This document shows positions 11,001 through 24,072 of a stretch of 64,000 bases of DNA, one piece after another. The notes beneath the pieces are model-generated. The model ran no database searches, was not told the origin of the DNA, and was given only the letters and a program-made list of their open reading frames with translations. How positions within the stretch are numbered: the stretch's first letter is position 1; the number at the start of each line of letters is the position of its first letter. A program made the translations under genes and the position numbers. Source of the stretch: Ascidia mentula (taxonomy: Eukaryota; Chordata; Ascidiacea; Phlebobranchia; Ascidiidae); the NCBI GenBank assembly GCA_947561715.1, contig OX387203.1, forward strand, positions 14,074,001 to 14,138,000, read 5' to 3'.

Positions 11001-12132
11001 TATCTTACGTACGAGTGCGTACCGCACATTCGATAACAAGAGTAACATCAACTGAGTGAGCGAGTTCGGAGGCCCATTAAAGATACGCGTTTTAACTGCG
11101 GGAATTCCGCCTCGTGTGACGTTCCGCGCCAAGCACCACAGGCAACCGCCACGAACATTTGAAGTTGGTCAAAAAGATGTATTCATTTTAGATGTGCTTG
11201 ATGATATTTTAAAATTGAAGAAAATGTAGACATTCACCACAATTCTCATTTACATTGTTTTGAAATACACGCAAGAAAAGTACCATATTCCACGACATCA
11301 CAAAGTTATTTGGCACTAAATGTATTACAGCATTGATGTTTTCTTGCAGTTGAATATTACATCTTACATGTGACCAGTGTATGCATAATGTTTTTTGTTT
11401 TAAAGAGCAACAACTGTATAATTCGAAAAAGATTGTTTCATGTGGAACAAAGAGCAAACTGTATGGTAAGGTGTCGAATGAATTTGCCATTGCGGGAGCA
11501 TTAAATATATGTCATATAATAATGAATTTGAAAATTGGGTAGACATTGAAGATTTTGGAAAATCTCCCATAAAATGGGAAGTTACTTGCAAAATTGGATT
11601 GTGATGGTAGAACATTTTTAGGTTCTTCTGGCCAAAAAAAATCCATCCGGTCGACTAGTGGAAAAAAGGTTTCCCTTTTATCACTAGTTTAGATTCAAAA
11701 ATGAACATTCTCTTGTACCTGTGTCATTTTTCCTGTCCAGAATTATTGTATCTTCAAAATAAACTATTTGTCCTGTTTTTGCCACATGTTGTAAAAGTGC
11801 CGTCCACCTTCTTGGGCTTGACGACATCCCGTTGATGTTCCTTTAATCTTGTCCGTAAGACGCGACCCGTCTCGCCATTCTCCACAATTCGTCGAACGAA
11901 AAGTTCAAGCAAGTGCTATCAAGTGAGGGAGTTTTACGAATTACATAGCACAGACCAGCCAAAGATTCTGCTAGGCACCCCTTGTGGGAACGACGGATGA
12001 GACCGTCCAGAATTCTGTCGATTTTGCAGCACAGATTAAAGAATTGCGCGTAAACCACGAAGAGGTAATGCGTCTTTTTAGTCAGATAGCGCATTAATAG
12101 TATTGCGGCAAGTAATTGAACTCTCATTTAGT

Positions 12133-12321
12133 GGCCCCGACGTAATGTTCTTTTTGTATATTTTACAGGGGGCTGAATTTAATGTATTCACAGGGCACAA
12201 ACCCCTCGTCACGGCGTTAGAACGCAGCTGAATGCCACGCCCATGGAAGATATACCGGTTAGACTTGCTGGTTACAGAAAATATTACCACAACACGTGTT
12301 ACTCCCATAAGTGAATTGTAA
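12133..12321 (+). pseudogene. Ty3/Gypsy RNase H remnant (unit 3)
   Basis: Matches the copy at 1626. Confidence 0.6.
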
Positions 12322-12354
12322 GGACAGCAGACAATATATCAACAGTCTGCTTGA

Positions 12355-13334
12355 ATGGGAAGAGGCCAATTGGATGCAAACCCACTGTATATTGTTGCGG
12401 CTGACGTTATGTCGCTGTATCCGAACATTCATCACTCAAAATATTCACAAACAGTGAAGCGTATCATTGTCCAACTCACGATTTTCACAGTTGCAAATGT
12501 TATCACCCAGTTTAGGGAAAGTTTTATGGAATACCAATTGCTTGCACCATGTTGTTTCCGGAGTAGCACATGTGTTATGTCAGGCCGAAATTTTCAAGAG
12601 AATAATTGATGACATTGTTTTTATCTGCATAGGCCAAACTTTTCAACTTGGAAAGCAATTTGCACGCTTCGGACTAAAGTTAATCTGGCGCACGTTGCAC
12701 ATAAGAAATGAAAACAAAAGCCAATAATTTATGGATGTGCTTCATAGAACTACACCATTGCATCCGTTTCGATTTGGACTAGCTACAACAGATTGTACCT
12801 ATATGGAACATCACATCACTTTCAGCAATGAGATTGAGATACCAACAACAGCATTGACGGACCAGAGGCAAAGCGCTCGCAATTCCTCAAACGAGTGACT
12901 GCTAATATTGTTAGAGGAGCAGAACAACAACAAATGAAAACAAATAATAAAATCACTTGGGCCTCGCAGTTCCCAGCGCTACTACAACTTAAACCAAACT
13001 GTATGGTGATATAAAAGACCACCATCTCTAAAATACCTTCTGCTACGCCCTAGGCAAATCTACAGCTAGCTTTGCAACAGGTCGGTATAAAACCAGCATG
13101 GTTAAACCCTTCACATTTTTACAAACTCCAACTGGCAGAGTGGAAATTATATGTAAGGAACAATATGTGGGACAAACGAAAAACAGGTTTGCCATTCGTT
13201 GGTCGGATCACCGTGCCACATGGGCTAAGTTCGACATTTCGCGCTCGTTTTTACAACATCCATACAAACTTTCGTTGAACAACCACGCACCGCAAATTTG
13301 GACATGGCTGAAGATAAATGGTCAAACAGAATAA
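12355..13334 (+). pseudogene. PLE RT/GIY-YIG remnant (unit 3)
   Basis: Matches the copy at 1848, with motif C and the GIY-YIG segment in the same positions. Confidence 0.85.
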
Positions 13335-16117
13335 ACGCAAAAATTAACATTCAAAAATGATTTTTCCGCGGTGCAAATGTTTTTTTGTCCACATTACTTT
13401 AATCAATTCACAAGCAGTAATGAAATCAATTTTACATTACAACTTTTAGCCCAAAACAGCTGATGGTGATCTAATATTCATCAGTCGATGATCATCGCCG
13501 TAAAAAGATTTTATTGATAAAATCCTGTTTCATATCATGACTGTTTTTATTTATCAGCGACACCAATTTATGTTGACAAGAAGTCAATGCTGTGAAACTT
13601 TCACAAGTAAATCAGTTTACTTCAATTTGAAACTGAAACTTCTGAATGTCCACGTAATGTTGATTTTCCTATGGTTGATGTAAATTGTACTAGATATATT
13701 AGCACATGGTTATCGTAATAAATGCTCATTACCTGTACGCTATGCCATTTGCCTTTTACACTAATGATTGTGTTTGCCAACGACACTTTTGCAGTTTTAA
13801 GGATTCTCATAGGAACAAATGTAAAAAAAACACATGTCGCCATAACTATCCTATGCAAGTGTATTTTTGCTTTCAATCAGCTCACTATCAACCCTAGGCT
13901 TTTTAACCTTGATATAACAATAAGTTAGATATATACCTATATAAACTTTCTTTAATACACCCTATATTGCTGTTTGAGCCACTTATAACAACGTAAACTT
14001 ATCCAGAAAGTTCTTCAGAACCTTGCTGTATATTCTCAATATTAGTGCTCTATCATGAGTTGAAACAGTCTTGAGCCATCTCAATGTTGTGAAACAAATT
14101 ATCAAAAAAATCTTATTCTAGCCTAAAAATGAGATTACCATGTATTTCTGACATTATCACATTTCTGACACTTTCGGAATACTTCGGCAATTGTGAATCA
14201 CAGTTGTTTGCAAGTCACCATCAGAAGCAGGACTGCTTGTTGCAATGTAAAAACAACGATTATAAAATTCTGAACGAGATTCGCGACAAAATTCTATTCA
14301 AACTGCGTTGCACATTGCCATCGAACCTTCAATGATTATTAGTTTGGGCTTCCGCGCCACACAATAAACTTTCAAACAATAAAACAAAAACGTTTCCAAA
14401 AAGTGGCTGATGGAAAACTTGAAAGTCGTTGTAATTTTTCATTCGGCGCAACACGCTCTACTTCCACAGCGCAAACTTAATTAAACGCTTTGATTTTCGC
14501 ATTTGTGTACAACGAAACCGGTGTTTCTAAAATGCACAATGGCGCTAATGCCCGCTACTGTTAATGGCATTACGATATTAATGATATTGAGACTAAAGAC
14601 TATACATGATATTGACGTTATTGGCGCTAATGCAGTTATTAAGAAAAAAGACTGTAGGTGCTATTGGTGTTAATGGAGATATTGACAGAGAAGACTTTTG
14701 TCTCTATTGACATTGAAATCTACAAATGATTTCATTGCAAGTAAATGTTGTTCCTTAGTTAAGAGTTCCTACAAGATTGAATGGTTACGGATAAGACGAT
14801 AGAATTGAAAGTTTAACAATATATTTTTAATTATATGCTGAAACTTCTGATCACCAAATATATGATCTTATTTTGAAATAAAATTTTGTATTGATGTATG
14901 ATTTTGTCACATGAGCCGAGGAAAAATCAATAAATATTTGGAAATGTGGAAAATTCCAATATAAAATACAAAGATTTTGTGGCTTGGTGGTGCACAAGTA
15001 CAGTAAAAATGTTACCTATACTATAACAAATAATATTTGATTTGAATGGGAACACAGTTGATGATGAAAGTGCATGTGTTATTGCTTCATGTATTCAGTG
15101 GATTAAAGGTAGCTGTACACAAGGTTCGTTTTCGTCCGCCTTCCGACGGCGTCTTTACACAGAATGCGAAACTTGCGAACCATGCGCTGCCTACGTACGC
15201 ATGCGATTTTGTTGCTGACATTTGTATTGCGTAGCCGTTATACGTATAAAATTTGACTTAAAAAGTTTTGGCATTTAACATACTTTTTAAAGAAAAACTG
15301 CTAGACTGGACAGCAATGGTAACGATGAGAAATCAGAATTTGTAAATGTGCTCATTTACATACTTTCATTTGTAGAATTTAGTCCAGTTCTTAACTTTTT
15401 AAATAAATAACCTGGAAATCTTTTTTGTCAGAAAAAAAATGCAGGCTTGAGAAATCAGTATTTGTCAACTGTGAATCGCCCACTGTATATTTTGTTACAG
15501 GAACTTTTTTTTTGCTTGCTGAGATTTATTTGCAGTGACACTTCCTGTAATCACAAAGACCTATGTAGTTTGATCGTGCACCGATAAAGGGTGGTGTGCT
15601 TGTAATATGCTTCAAATCTAAGAAATCCAATTCAGGTGCGGAAATTTAGTTTTAAACTATCTTTGGCCAGCGCCCAACAGACGATTGAATGCTGCGGTTG
15701 ACAGCCTTCCAAATTATGTCGCACTTCTGACTATTTCAACGACGAAAAAACTTGAACTCTACATTCCAGGAAAATGCAGCCTCTTAATTTAATCAGAAAT
15801 TAAAAAAATATGGGTTGCAGCAGGCTTTCTAGTTAAATCATCAATTATATCTGGCAAAGTAAACTCACATTATAATCAAGGACCAATTTGCAGCAAGCAT
15901 TTGCGTAAACTAAGTGCCAATAACTTTTCTCTGCATGCTTAGATTAGAAATATTGATAATTTATTTAGTACAGAGTCTGAATTTACAGCCTGTCAGCCCG
16001 TTAAAAGCCCCATGTAAATTCGTCGTTTTCGCGCGTCGAATTTGAAAATCACGTGACCCGGTCACGAGTCGACTTGGCCATGTAAACAGGGTTAGTAACT
16101 GCTTGGACCGTCTTTGT

Positions 16118-16200
16118 GGTCCAGAGTTTCCCGGTTCCCAAATAGTTGGTGAGCCTTATGCTGTAATTATCTACGTGTGAAGTGTATTCGTTTGAAACCG
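16118..16200 (+). repeat. 83-bp gap flank, left copy
   Basis: Identical to 16401-16483 on the other side of the N run. In every other unit this sequence (offsets 350-432) occurs once, so the duplication is best read as two overlapping contig ends. Confidence 0.95.
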
Positions 16201-16400
16201 NNNNNNNNNNNNNNNNNNNNNNNNNNNNNNNNNNNNNNNNNNNNNNNNNNNNNNNNNNNNNNNNNNNNNNNNNNNNNNNNNNNNNNNNNNNNNNNNNNNN
16301 NNNNNNNNNNNNNNNNNNNNNNNNNNNNNNNNNNNNNNNNNNNNNNNNNNNNNNNNNNNNNNNNNNNNNNNNNNNNNNNNNNNNNNNNNNNNNNNNNNNN
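16201..16400. other. Assembly gap (200 N)
   Basis: A round 200-base run of N. The frames of 83-93 codons that cross it are artefacts of reading through N. Confidence 0.99.
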
Positions 16401-16483
16401 GGTCCAGAGTTTCCCGGTTCCCAAATAGTTGGTGAGCCTTATGCTGTAATTATCTACGTGTGAAGTGTATTCGTTTGAAACCG
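16401..16483 (+). repeat. 83-bp gap flank, right copy
   Basis: Starts at unit offset 350 and repeats 16118-16200 exactly. Confidence 0.95.
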
Positions 16484-17676
16484 TGTTCTAAGGGTCCTAC
16501 GTGTCTTTTCGTCTCCTGCCGACGTCTACACTTCGAATACATTCTATCTTACGTACGAGTGCGTACCGCACATTCGATAACAAGAGTAACATCAACTGAG
16601 TGAGCGAGTTCGGAGGCCCATTAAAGATACGCGTTTTAACTGCGGGAATTCCGCCTCGTGTGACGTTCCGCGCCAAGCACCACAGGCAACCGCCACGAAC
16701 ATTTGAAGTTGGTCAAAAAGATGTATTCATTTTAGATGTGCTTGATGATATTTTAAAATTGAAGAAAATGTAGACATTCACCACAATTCTCATTTACATT
16801 GTTTTGAAATACACGCAAGAAAAGTACCATATTCCACGACATCACAAAGTTATTTGGCACTAAATGTATTACAGCATTGATGTTTTCTTGCAGTTGAATA
16901 TTACATCTTACATGTGACCAGTGTATGCATAATGTTTTTTGTTTTAAAGAGCAACAACTGTATAATTCGAAAAAGATTGTTTCATGTGGAACAAAGAGCA
17001 AACTGTATGGTAAGGTGTCGAATGAATTTGCCATTGCGGGAGCATTAAATATATGTCATATAATAATGAATTTGAAAATTGGGTAGACATTGAAGATTTT
17101 GGAAAATCTCCCATAAAATGGGAAGTTACTTGCAAAATTGGATTGTGATGGTAGAACATTTTTAGGTTCTTCTGGCCAAAAAAAATCCATCCGGTCGACT
17201 AGTGGAAAAAAGGTTTCCCTTTTATCACTAGTTTAGATTCAAAAATGAACATTCTCTTGTACCTGTGTCATTTTTCCTGTCCAGAATTATTGTATCTTCA
17301 AAATAAACTATTTGTCCTGTTTTTGCCACATGTTGTAAAAGTGCCGTCCACCTTCTTGGGCTTGACGACATCCCGTTGATGTTCCTTTAATCTTGTCCGT
17401 AAGACGCGACCCGTCTCGCCATTCTCCACAATTCGTCGAACGAAAAGTTCAAGCAAGTGCTATCAAGTGAGGGAGTTTTACGAATTACATAGCACAGACC
17501 AGCCAAAGATTCTGCTAGGCACCCCTTGTGGGAACGACGGATGAGACCGTCCAGAATTCTGTCGATTTTGCAGCACAGATTAAAGAATTGCGCGTAAACC
17601 ACGAAGAGGTAATGCGTCTTTTTAGTCAGATAGCGCATTAATAGTATTGCGGCAAGTAATTGAACTCTCATTTAGT

Positions 17677-17865
17677 GGCCCCGACGTAATGTTCTTTTTG
17701 TATATTTTACAGGGGGCTGAATTTAATGTATTCACAGGGCACAAACCCCTCGTCACGGCGTTAGAACGCAGCTGAATGCCACGCCCATGGAAGATATACC
17801 GGTTAGACTTGCTGGTTACAGAAAATATTACCACAACACGTGTTACTCCCATAAGTGAATTGTAA
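17677..17865 (+). pseudogene. Ty3/Gypsy RNase H remnant (unit 4)
   Basis: Matches the copy at 1626. Confidence 0.6.
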
Positions 17866-17898
17866 GGACAGCAGACAATATATCAACAGTCTGCTTGA

Positions 17899-18878
17899 AT
17901 GGGAAGAGGCCAATTGGATGCAAACCCACTGTATATTGTTGCGGCTGACGTTATGTCGCTGTATCCGAACATTCATCACTCAAAATATTCACAAACAGTG
18001 AAGCGTATCATTGTCCAACTCACGATTTTCACAGTTGCAAATGTTATCACCCAGTTTAGGGAAAGTTTTATGGAATACCAATTGCTTGCACCATGTTGTT
18101 TCCGGAGTAGCACATGTGTTATGTCAGGCCGAAATTTTCAAGAGAATAATTGATGACATTGTTTTTATCTGCATAGGCCAAACTTTTCAACTTGGAAAGC
18201 AATTTGCACGCTTCGGACTAAAGTTAATCTGGCGCACGTTGCACATAAGAAATGAAAACAAAAGCCAATAATTTATGGATGTGCTTCATAGAACTACACC
18301 ATTGCATCCGTTTCGATTTGGACTAGCTACAACAGATTGTACCTATATGGAACATCACATCACTTTCAGCAATGAGATTGAGATACCAACAACAGCATTG
18401 ACGGACCAGAGGCAAAGCGCTCGCAATTCCTCAAACGAGTGACTGCTAATATTGTTAGAGGAGCAGAACAACAACAAATGAAAACAAATAATAAAATCAC
18501 TTGGGCCTCGCAGTTCCCAGCGCTACTACAACTTAAACCAAACTGTATGGTGATATAAAAGACCACCATCTCTAAAATACCTTCTGCTACGCCCTAGGCA
18601 AATCTACAGCTAGCTTTGCAACAGGTCGGTATAAAACCAGCATGGTTAAACCCTTCACATTTTTACAAACTCCAACTGGCAGAGTGGAAATTATATGTAA
18701 GGAACAATATGTGGGACAAACGAAAAACAGGTTTGCCATTCGTTGGTCGGATCACCGTGCCACATGGGCTAAGTTCGACATTTCGCGCTCGTTTTTACAA
18801 CATCCATACAAACTTTCGTTGAACAACCACGCACCGCAAATTTGGACATGGCTGAAGATAAATGGTCAAACAGAATAA
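17899..18878 (+). pseudogene. PLE RT/GIY-YIG remnant (unit 4)
   Basis: Matches the copy at 1848. The first type C deletion lies about 125 bp beyond its end. Confidence 0.85.
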
Positions 18879-21800
18879 ACGCAAAAATTAACATTCAAAA
18901 ATGATTTTTCCGCGGTGCAAATGTTTTTTTGTCCACATTACTTTAATCAATTCACAAGCAGTAATGAAATCAATTTTACATTACAACTTTTAGCCCAAAA
19001 CAGATCATCGCCGTAAAAAGATTTTATTGATAAAATCCTGTTTCATATCATGACTGTTTTTATTTATCAGCGACACCAATTTATGTTGACAAGAAGTCAA
19101 TGCTGTGAAACTTTCACAAGTAAATCAGTTTACTTCAATTTGAAACTGAAACTTCTGAATGTCCACGTAATGTTGATTTTCCTATGGTTGATGTAAATTG
19201 TACTAGATATATTAGCACATGGTTATCGTAATAAATGCTCATTACCTGTACGCTATGCCATTTGCCTTTTACACTAATGATTGTGTTTGCCAACGACACT
19301 TTTGCAGTTTTAAGGATTCTCATAGGAACAAATGTAAAAAAAACACATGTCGCCATAACTATCCTATGCAAGTGTATTTTTGCTTTCAATCAGCTCACTA
19401 TCAACCCTAGGCTTTTTAACCTTGATATAACAATAAGTTAGATATATACCTATATAAACTTTCTTTAATACACCCTATATTGCTGTTTGAGCCACTTATA
19501 ACAACGTAAACTTATCCAGAAAGTTCTTCAGAACCTTGCTGTATATTCTCAATATTAGTGCTCTATCATGAGTTGAAACAGTCTTGAGCCATCTCAATGT
19601 TGTGAAACAAATTACCATGTATTTCTGACATTATCACATTTCTGACACTTTCGGAATACTTCGGCAATTGTGAATCACAGTTGTTTGCAAGTCACCATCA
19701 GAAGCAGGACTGCTTGTTGCAATGTAAAAACAACGATTATAAAATTCTGAACGAGATTCGCGACAAAATTCTATTCAAACTGCGTTGCACATTGCCATCG
19801 AACCTTCAATGATTATTAGTTTGGGCTTCCGCGCCACACAATAAACTTTCAAACAATAAAACAAAAACGTTTCCAAAAAGTGGCTGATGGAAAACTTGAA
19901 AGTCGTTGTAATTTTTCATTCGGCGCAACACGCTCTACTTCCACAGCGCAAACTTAATTAAACGCTTTGATTTTCGCATTTGTGTACAACGAAACCGGTG
20001 TTTCTAAAATGCACAATGGCGCTAATGCCCGCTACTGTTAATGGCATTACGATATTAATGATATTGAGACTAAAGACTATACATGATATTGACGTTATTG
20101 GCGCTAATGCAGTTATTAAGAAAAAAGACTGTAGGTGCTATTGGTGTTAATGGAGATATTGACAGAGAAGACTTTTGTCTCCATTGACATTGAAATCTAC
20201 AAATGATTTCATTGTAAGTAAATGTTGTTCCTTAGTTAAGAGTTCCTACAAGATTGAATGGTTACGGATAAGACGATAGAATTGAAAGTTTAACAATATA
20301 TTTTTAATTATATGCTGAAACTTCTGATCACCAAATATATGATCTTATTTTGAAATAAAATTTTGTATTGATGTATGATTTTGTCACATGAGCCGAGGAA
20401 AAATCAATAAATATTTGGAAATGTGGAAAATTCCAATATAAAATACAAAGATTTTGTGGCTTGGTGGTGCACAAGTACAGTAAAAATGTTACCTATACTA
20501 TAACAAATAATATTTGATTTGAATGGGAACACAGTTGATGATGAAAGTGCATGTGTTATTGCTTCATGTATTCAGTGGATTAAAGGTAGCTGTACACAAG
20601 GTTCGTTTTCGTCCGCCTTCCGACGGCGTCTTTACACAGAATGCGAAACTTGCGAACCATGCGCTGCCTACGTACGCATGCGATTTTGTTGCTGACATTT
20701 GTATTGCGTAGCCGTTATACGTATAAAATTTGACTTAAAAAGTTTTGGCATTTAACATACTTTTTAAAGAAAAACTGCTAGACTGGACAGCAATGGTAAC
20801 GATGAGAAATCAGAATTTGTAAATGTGCTCATTTACATACTTTCATTTGTAGAATTTAGTCCAGTTCTTAACTTTTTAAATAAATAACCTGGAAATCTTT
20901 TTTGTCAGAAAAAAAATGCAGGCTTGAGAAATCAGTATTTGTCAACTGTGAATCGCCCACTGTATATTTTGTTACAGGAACTTTTTTTTTGCTTGCTGAG
21001 ATTTATTTGCAGTGACACTTCCTGTAATCACAAAGACCTATGTAGTTTGATCGTGCACCGATAAAGGGTGGTGTGCTTGTAATATGCTTCAAATCTAAGA
21101 AATCCAATTCAGGTGCGGAAATTTAGTTTTAAACTATCTTTGGCCAGCGCCCAACAGACGATTGAATGCTGCGGTTGACAGCCTTCCAAATTATGTCGCA
21201 CTTCTGACTATTTCAACGACGAAAAAACTTGAACTCTACATTCCAGGAAAATGCAGCCTCTTAATTTAATCAGAAATTAAAAAAATATGGGTTGCAGCAG
21301 GCTTTCTAGTTAAATCATCAATTATATCTGGCAAAGTAAACTCACATTATAATCAAGGACCAATTTGCAGCAAGCATTTGCGTAAACTAAGTGCCAATAA
21401 CTTTTCTCTGCATGCTTAGATTAGAAATATTGATAATTTATTTAGTACAGAGTCTGAATTTACAGCCTGTCAGCCCGTTAAAAGCCCCATGTAAATTCGT
21501 CGTTTTCGCGCGTCGAATTTGAAAATCACGTGACCCGGTCACGAGTCGACTTGGCCATGTAAACAGGGTTAGTAACTGCTTGGACCGTCTTTGTGGTCCA
21601 GAGTTTCCCGGTTCCCAAATAGTTGGTGAGCCTTATGCTGTAATTATCTACGTGTGAAGTGTATTCGTTTGAAACCGTGTTCTAAGGGTCCTACGTGTCT
21701 TTTCGTCTCCTGCCGACGTCTACACTTCGAATACATTCTATCTTACGTACGAGTGCGTACCGCACATTCGATAACAAGAGTAACATCAACTGAGTGAGCG

Positions 21801-22870
21801 AGTTCGGAGGCCCATTAAAGATACGCGTTTTAACTGCGGGAATTCCGCCTCGTGTGACGTTCCGCGCCAAGCACCACAGGCAACCGCCACGAACATTTGA
21901 AGTTGGTCAAAAAGATGTATTCATTTTAGATGTGCTTGATGATATTTTAAAATTGAAGAAAATGTAGACATTCACCACAATTCTCATTTACATTGTTTTG
22001 AAATACACGCAAGAAAAGTACCATATTCCACGACATCACAAAGTTATTTGGCACTAAATGTATTACAGCATTGATGTTTTCTTGCAGTTGAATATTACAT
22101 CTTACATGTGACCAGTGTATGCATAATGTTTTTTGTTTTAAAGAGCAACAACTGTATAATTCGAAAAAGATTGTTTCATGTGGAACAAAGAGCAAACTGT
22201 ATGGTAAGGTGTCGAATGAATTTGCCATTGCGGGAGCATTAAATATATGTCATATAATAATGAATTTGAAAATTGGGTAGACATTGAAGATTTTGGAAAA
22301 TCTCCCATAAAATGGGAAGTTACTTGCAAAATTGGATTGTGATGGTAGAACATTTTTAGGTTCTTCTGGCCAAAAAAAATCCATCCGGTCGACTAGTGGA
22401 AAAAAGGTTTCCCTTTTATCACTAGTTTAGATTCAAAAATGAACATTCTCTTGTACCTGTGTCATTTTTCCTGTCCAGAATTATTGTATCTTCAAAATAA
22501 ACTATTTGTCCTGTTTTTGCCACATGTTGTAAAAGTGCCGTCCACCTTCTTGGGCTTGACGACATCCCGTTGATGTTCCTTTAATCTTGTCCGTAAGACG
22601 CGACCCGTCTCGCCATTCTCCACAATTCGTCGAACGAAAAGTTCAAGCAAGTGCTATCAAGTGAGGGAGTTTTACGAATTACATAGCACAGACCAGCCAA
22701 AGATTCTGCTAGGCACCCCTTGTGGGAACGACGGATGAGACCGTCCAGAATTCTGTCGATTTTGCAGCACAGATTAAAGAATTGCGCGTAAACCACGAAG
22801 AGGTAATGCGTCTTTTTAGTCAGATAGCGCATTAATAGTATTGCGGCAAGTAATTGAACTCTCATTTAGT

Positions 22871-23059
22871 GGCCCCGACGTAATGTTCTTTTTGTATATT
22901 TTACAGGGGGCTGAATTTAATGTATTCACAGGGCACAAACCCCTCGTCACGGCGTTAGAACGCAGCTGAATGCCACGCCCATGGAAGATATACCGGTTAG
23001 ACTTGCTGGTTACAGAAAATATTACCACAACACGTGTTACTCCCATAAGTGAATTGTAA
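22871..23059 (+). pseudogene. Ty3/Gypsy RNase H remnant (unit 5)
   Basis: Matches the copy at 1626. Confidence 0.6.
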
Positions 23060-23092
23060 GGACAGCAGACAATATATCAACAGTCTGCTTGA

Positions 23093-24072
23093 ATGGGAAG
23101 AGGCCAATTGGATGCAAACCCACTGTATATTGTTGCGGCTGACGTTATGTCGCTGTATCCGAACATTCATCACTCAAAATATTCACAAACAGTGAAGCGT
23201 ATCATTGTCCAACTCACGATTTTCACAGTTGCAAATGTTATCACCCAGTTTAGGGAAAGTTTTATGGAATACCAATTGCTTGCACCATGTTGTTTCCGGA
23301 GTAGCACATGTGTTATGTCAGGCCGAAATTTTCAAGAGAATAATTGATGACATTGTTTTTATCTGCATAGGCCAAACTTTTCAACTTGGAAAGCAATTTG
23401 CACGCTTCGGACTAAAGTTAATCTGGCGCACGTTGCACATAAGAAATGAAAACAAAAGCCAATAATTTATGGATGTGCTTCATAGAACTACACCATTGCA
23501 TCCGTTTCGATTTGGACTAGCTACAACAGATTGTACCTATATGGAACATCACATCACTTTCAGCAATGAGATTGAGATACCAACAACAGCATTGACGGAC
23601 CAGAGGCAAAGCGCTCGCAATTCCTCAAACGAGTGACTGCTAATATTGTTAGAGGAGCAGAACAACAACAAATGAAAACAAATAATAAAATCACTTGGGC
23701 CTCGCAGTTCCCAGCGCTACTACAACTTAAACCAAACTGTATGGTGATATAAAAGACCACCATCTCTAAAATACCTTCTGCTACGCCCTAGGCAAATCTA
23801 CAGCTAGCTTTGCAACAGGTCGGTATAAAACCAGCATGGTTAAACCCTTCACATTTTTACAAACTCCAACTGGCAGAGTGGAAATTATATGTAAGGAACA
23901 ATATGTGGGACAAACGAAAAACAGGTTTGCCATTCGTTGGTCGGATCACCGTGCCACATGGGCTAAGTTCGACATTTCGCGCTCGTTTTTACAACATCCA
24001 TACAAACTTTCGTTGAACAACCACGCACCGCAAATTTGGACATGGCTGAAGATAAATGGTCAAACAGAATAA
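23093..24072 (+). pseudogene. PLE RT/GIY-YIG remnant (unit 5)
   Basis: Matches the copy at 1848. Confidence 0.85.

Larger units (their letters stand above)
10508..15768. repeat. Array unit 3, type A (5261 bp)
   Basis: Same length as unit 1, and the only other copy with G at offset 206. These two copies are probably the closest pair in the array, although a type B copy lies between them. Confidence 0.95.
15769..21245. repeat. Array unit 4, type C, interrupted by an assembly gap
   Basis: Removing the 200 N and the 83 bp repeated on both sides of the gap leaves 5194 bp. The copy lacks the 31-bp and 36-bp segments, seen as aaacagatcatcgcc near 19000 and acaaattaccatg near 19608. It also has C and T at offsets 4198 and 4231, where other types have T and C. 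The gap means this 'unit' may join halves of two different copies. Confidence 0.9.

Noticed and set aside
16167..16463. Three open frames of 83-93 codons across 16201-16400
   Set aside because: They consist mostly of undetermined residues because they cross the N run.
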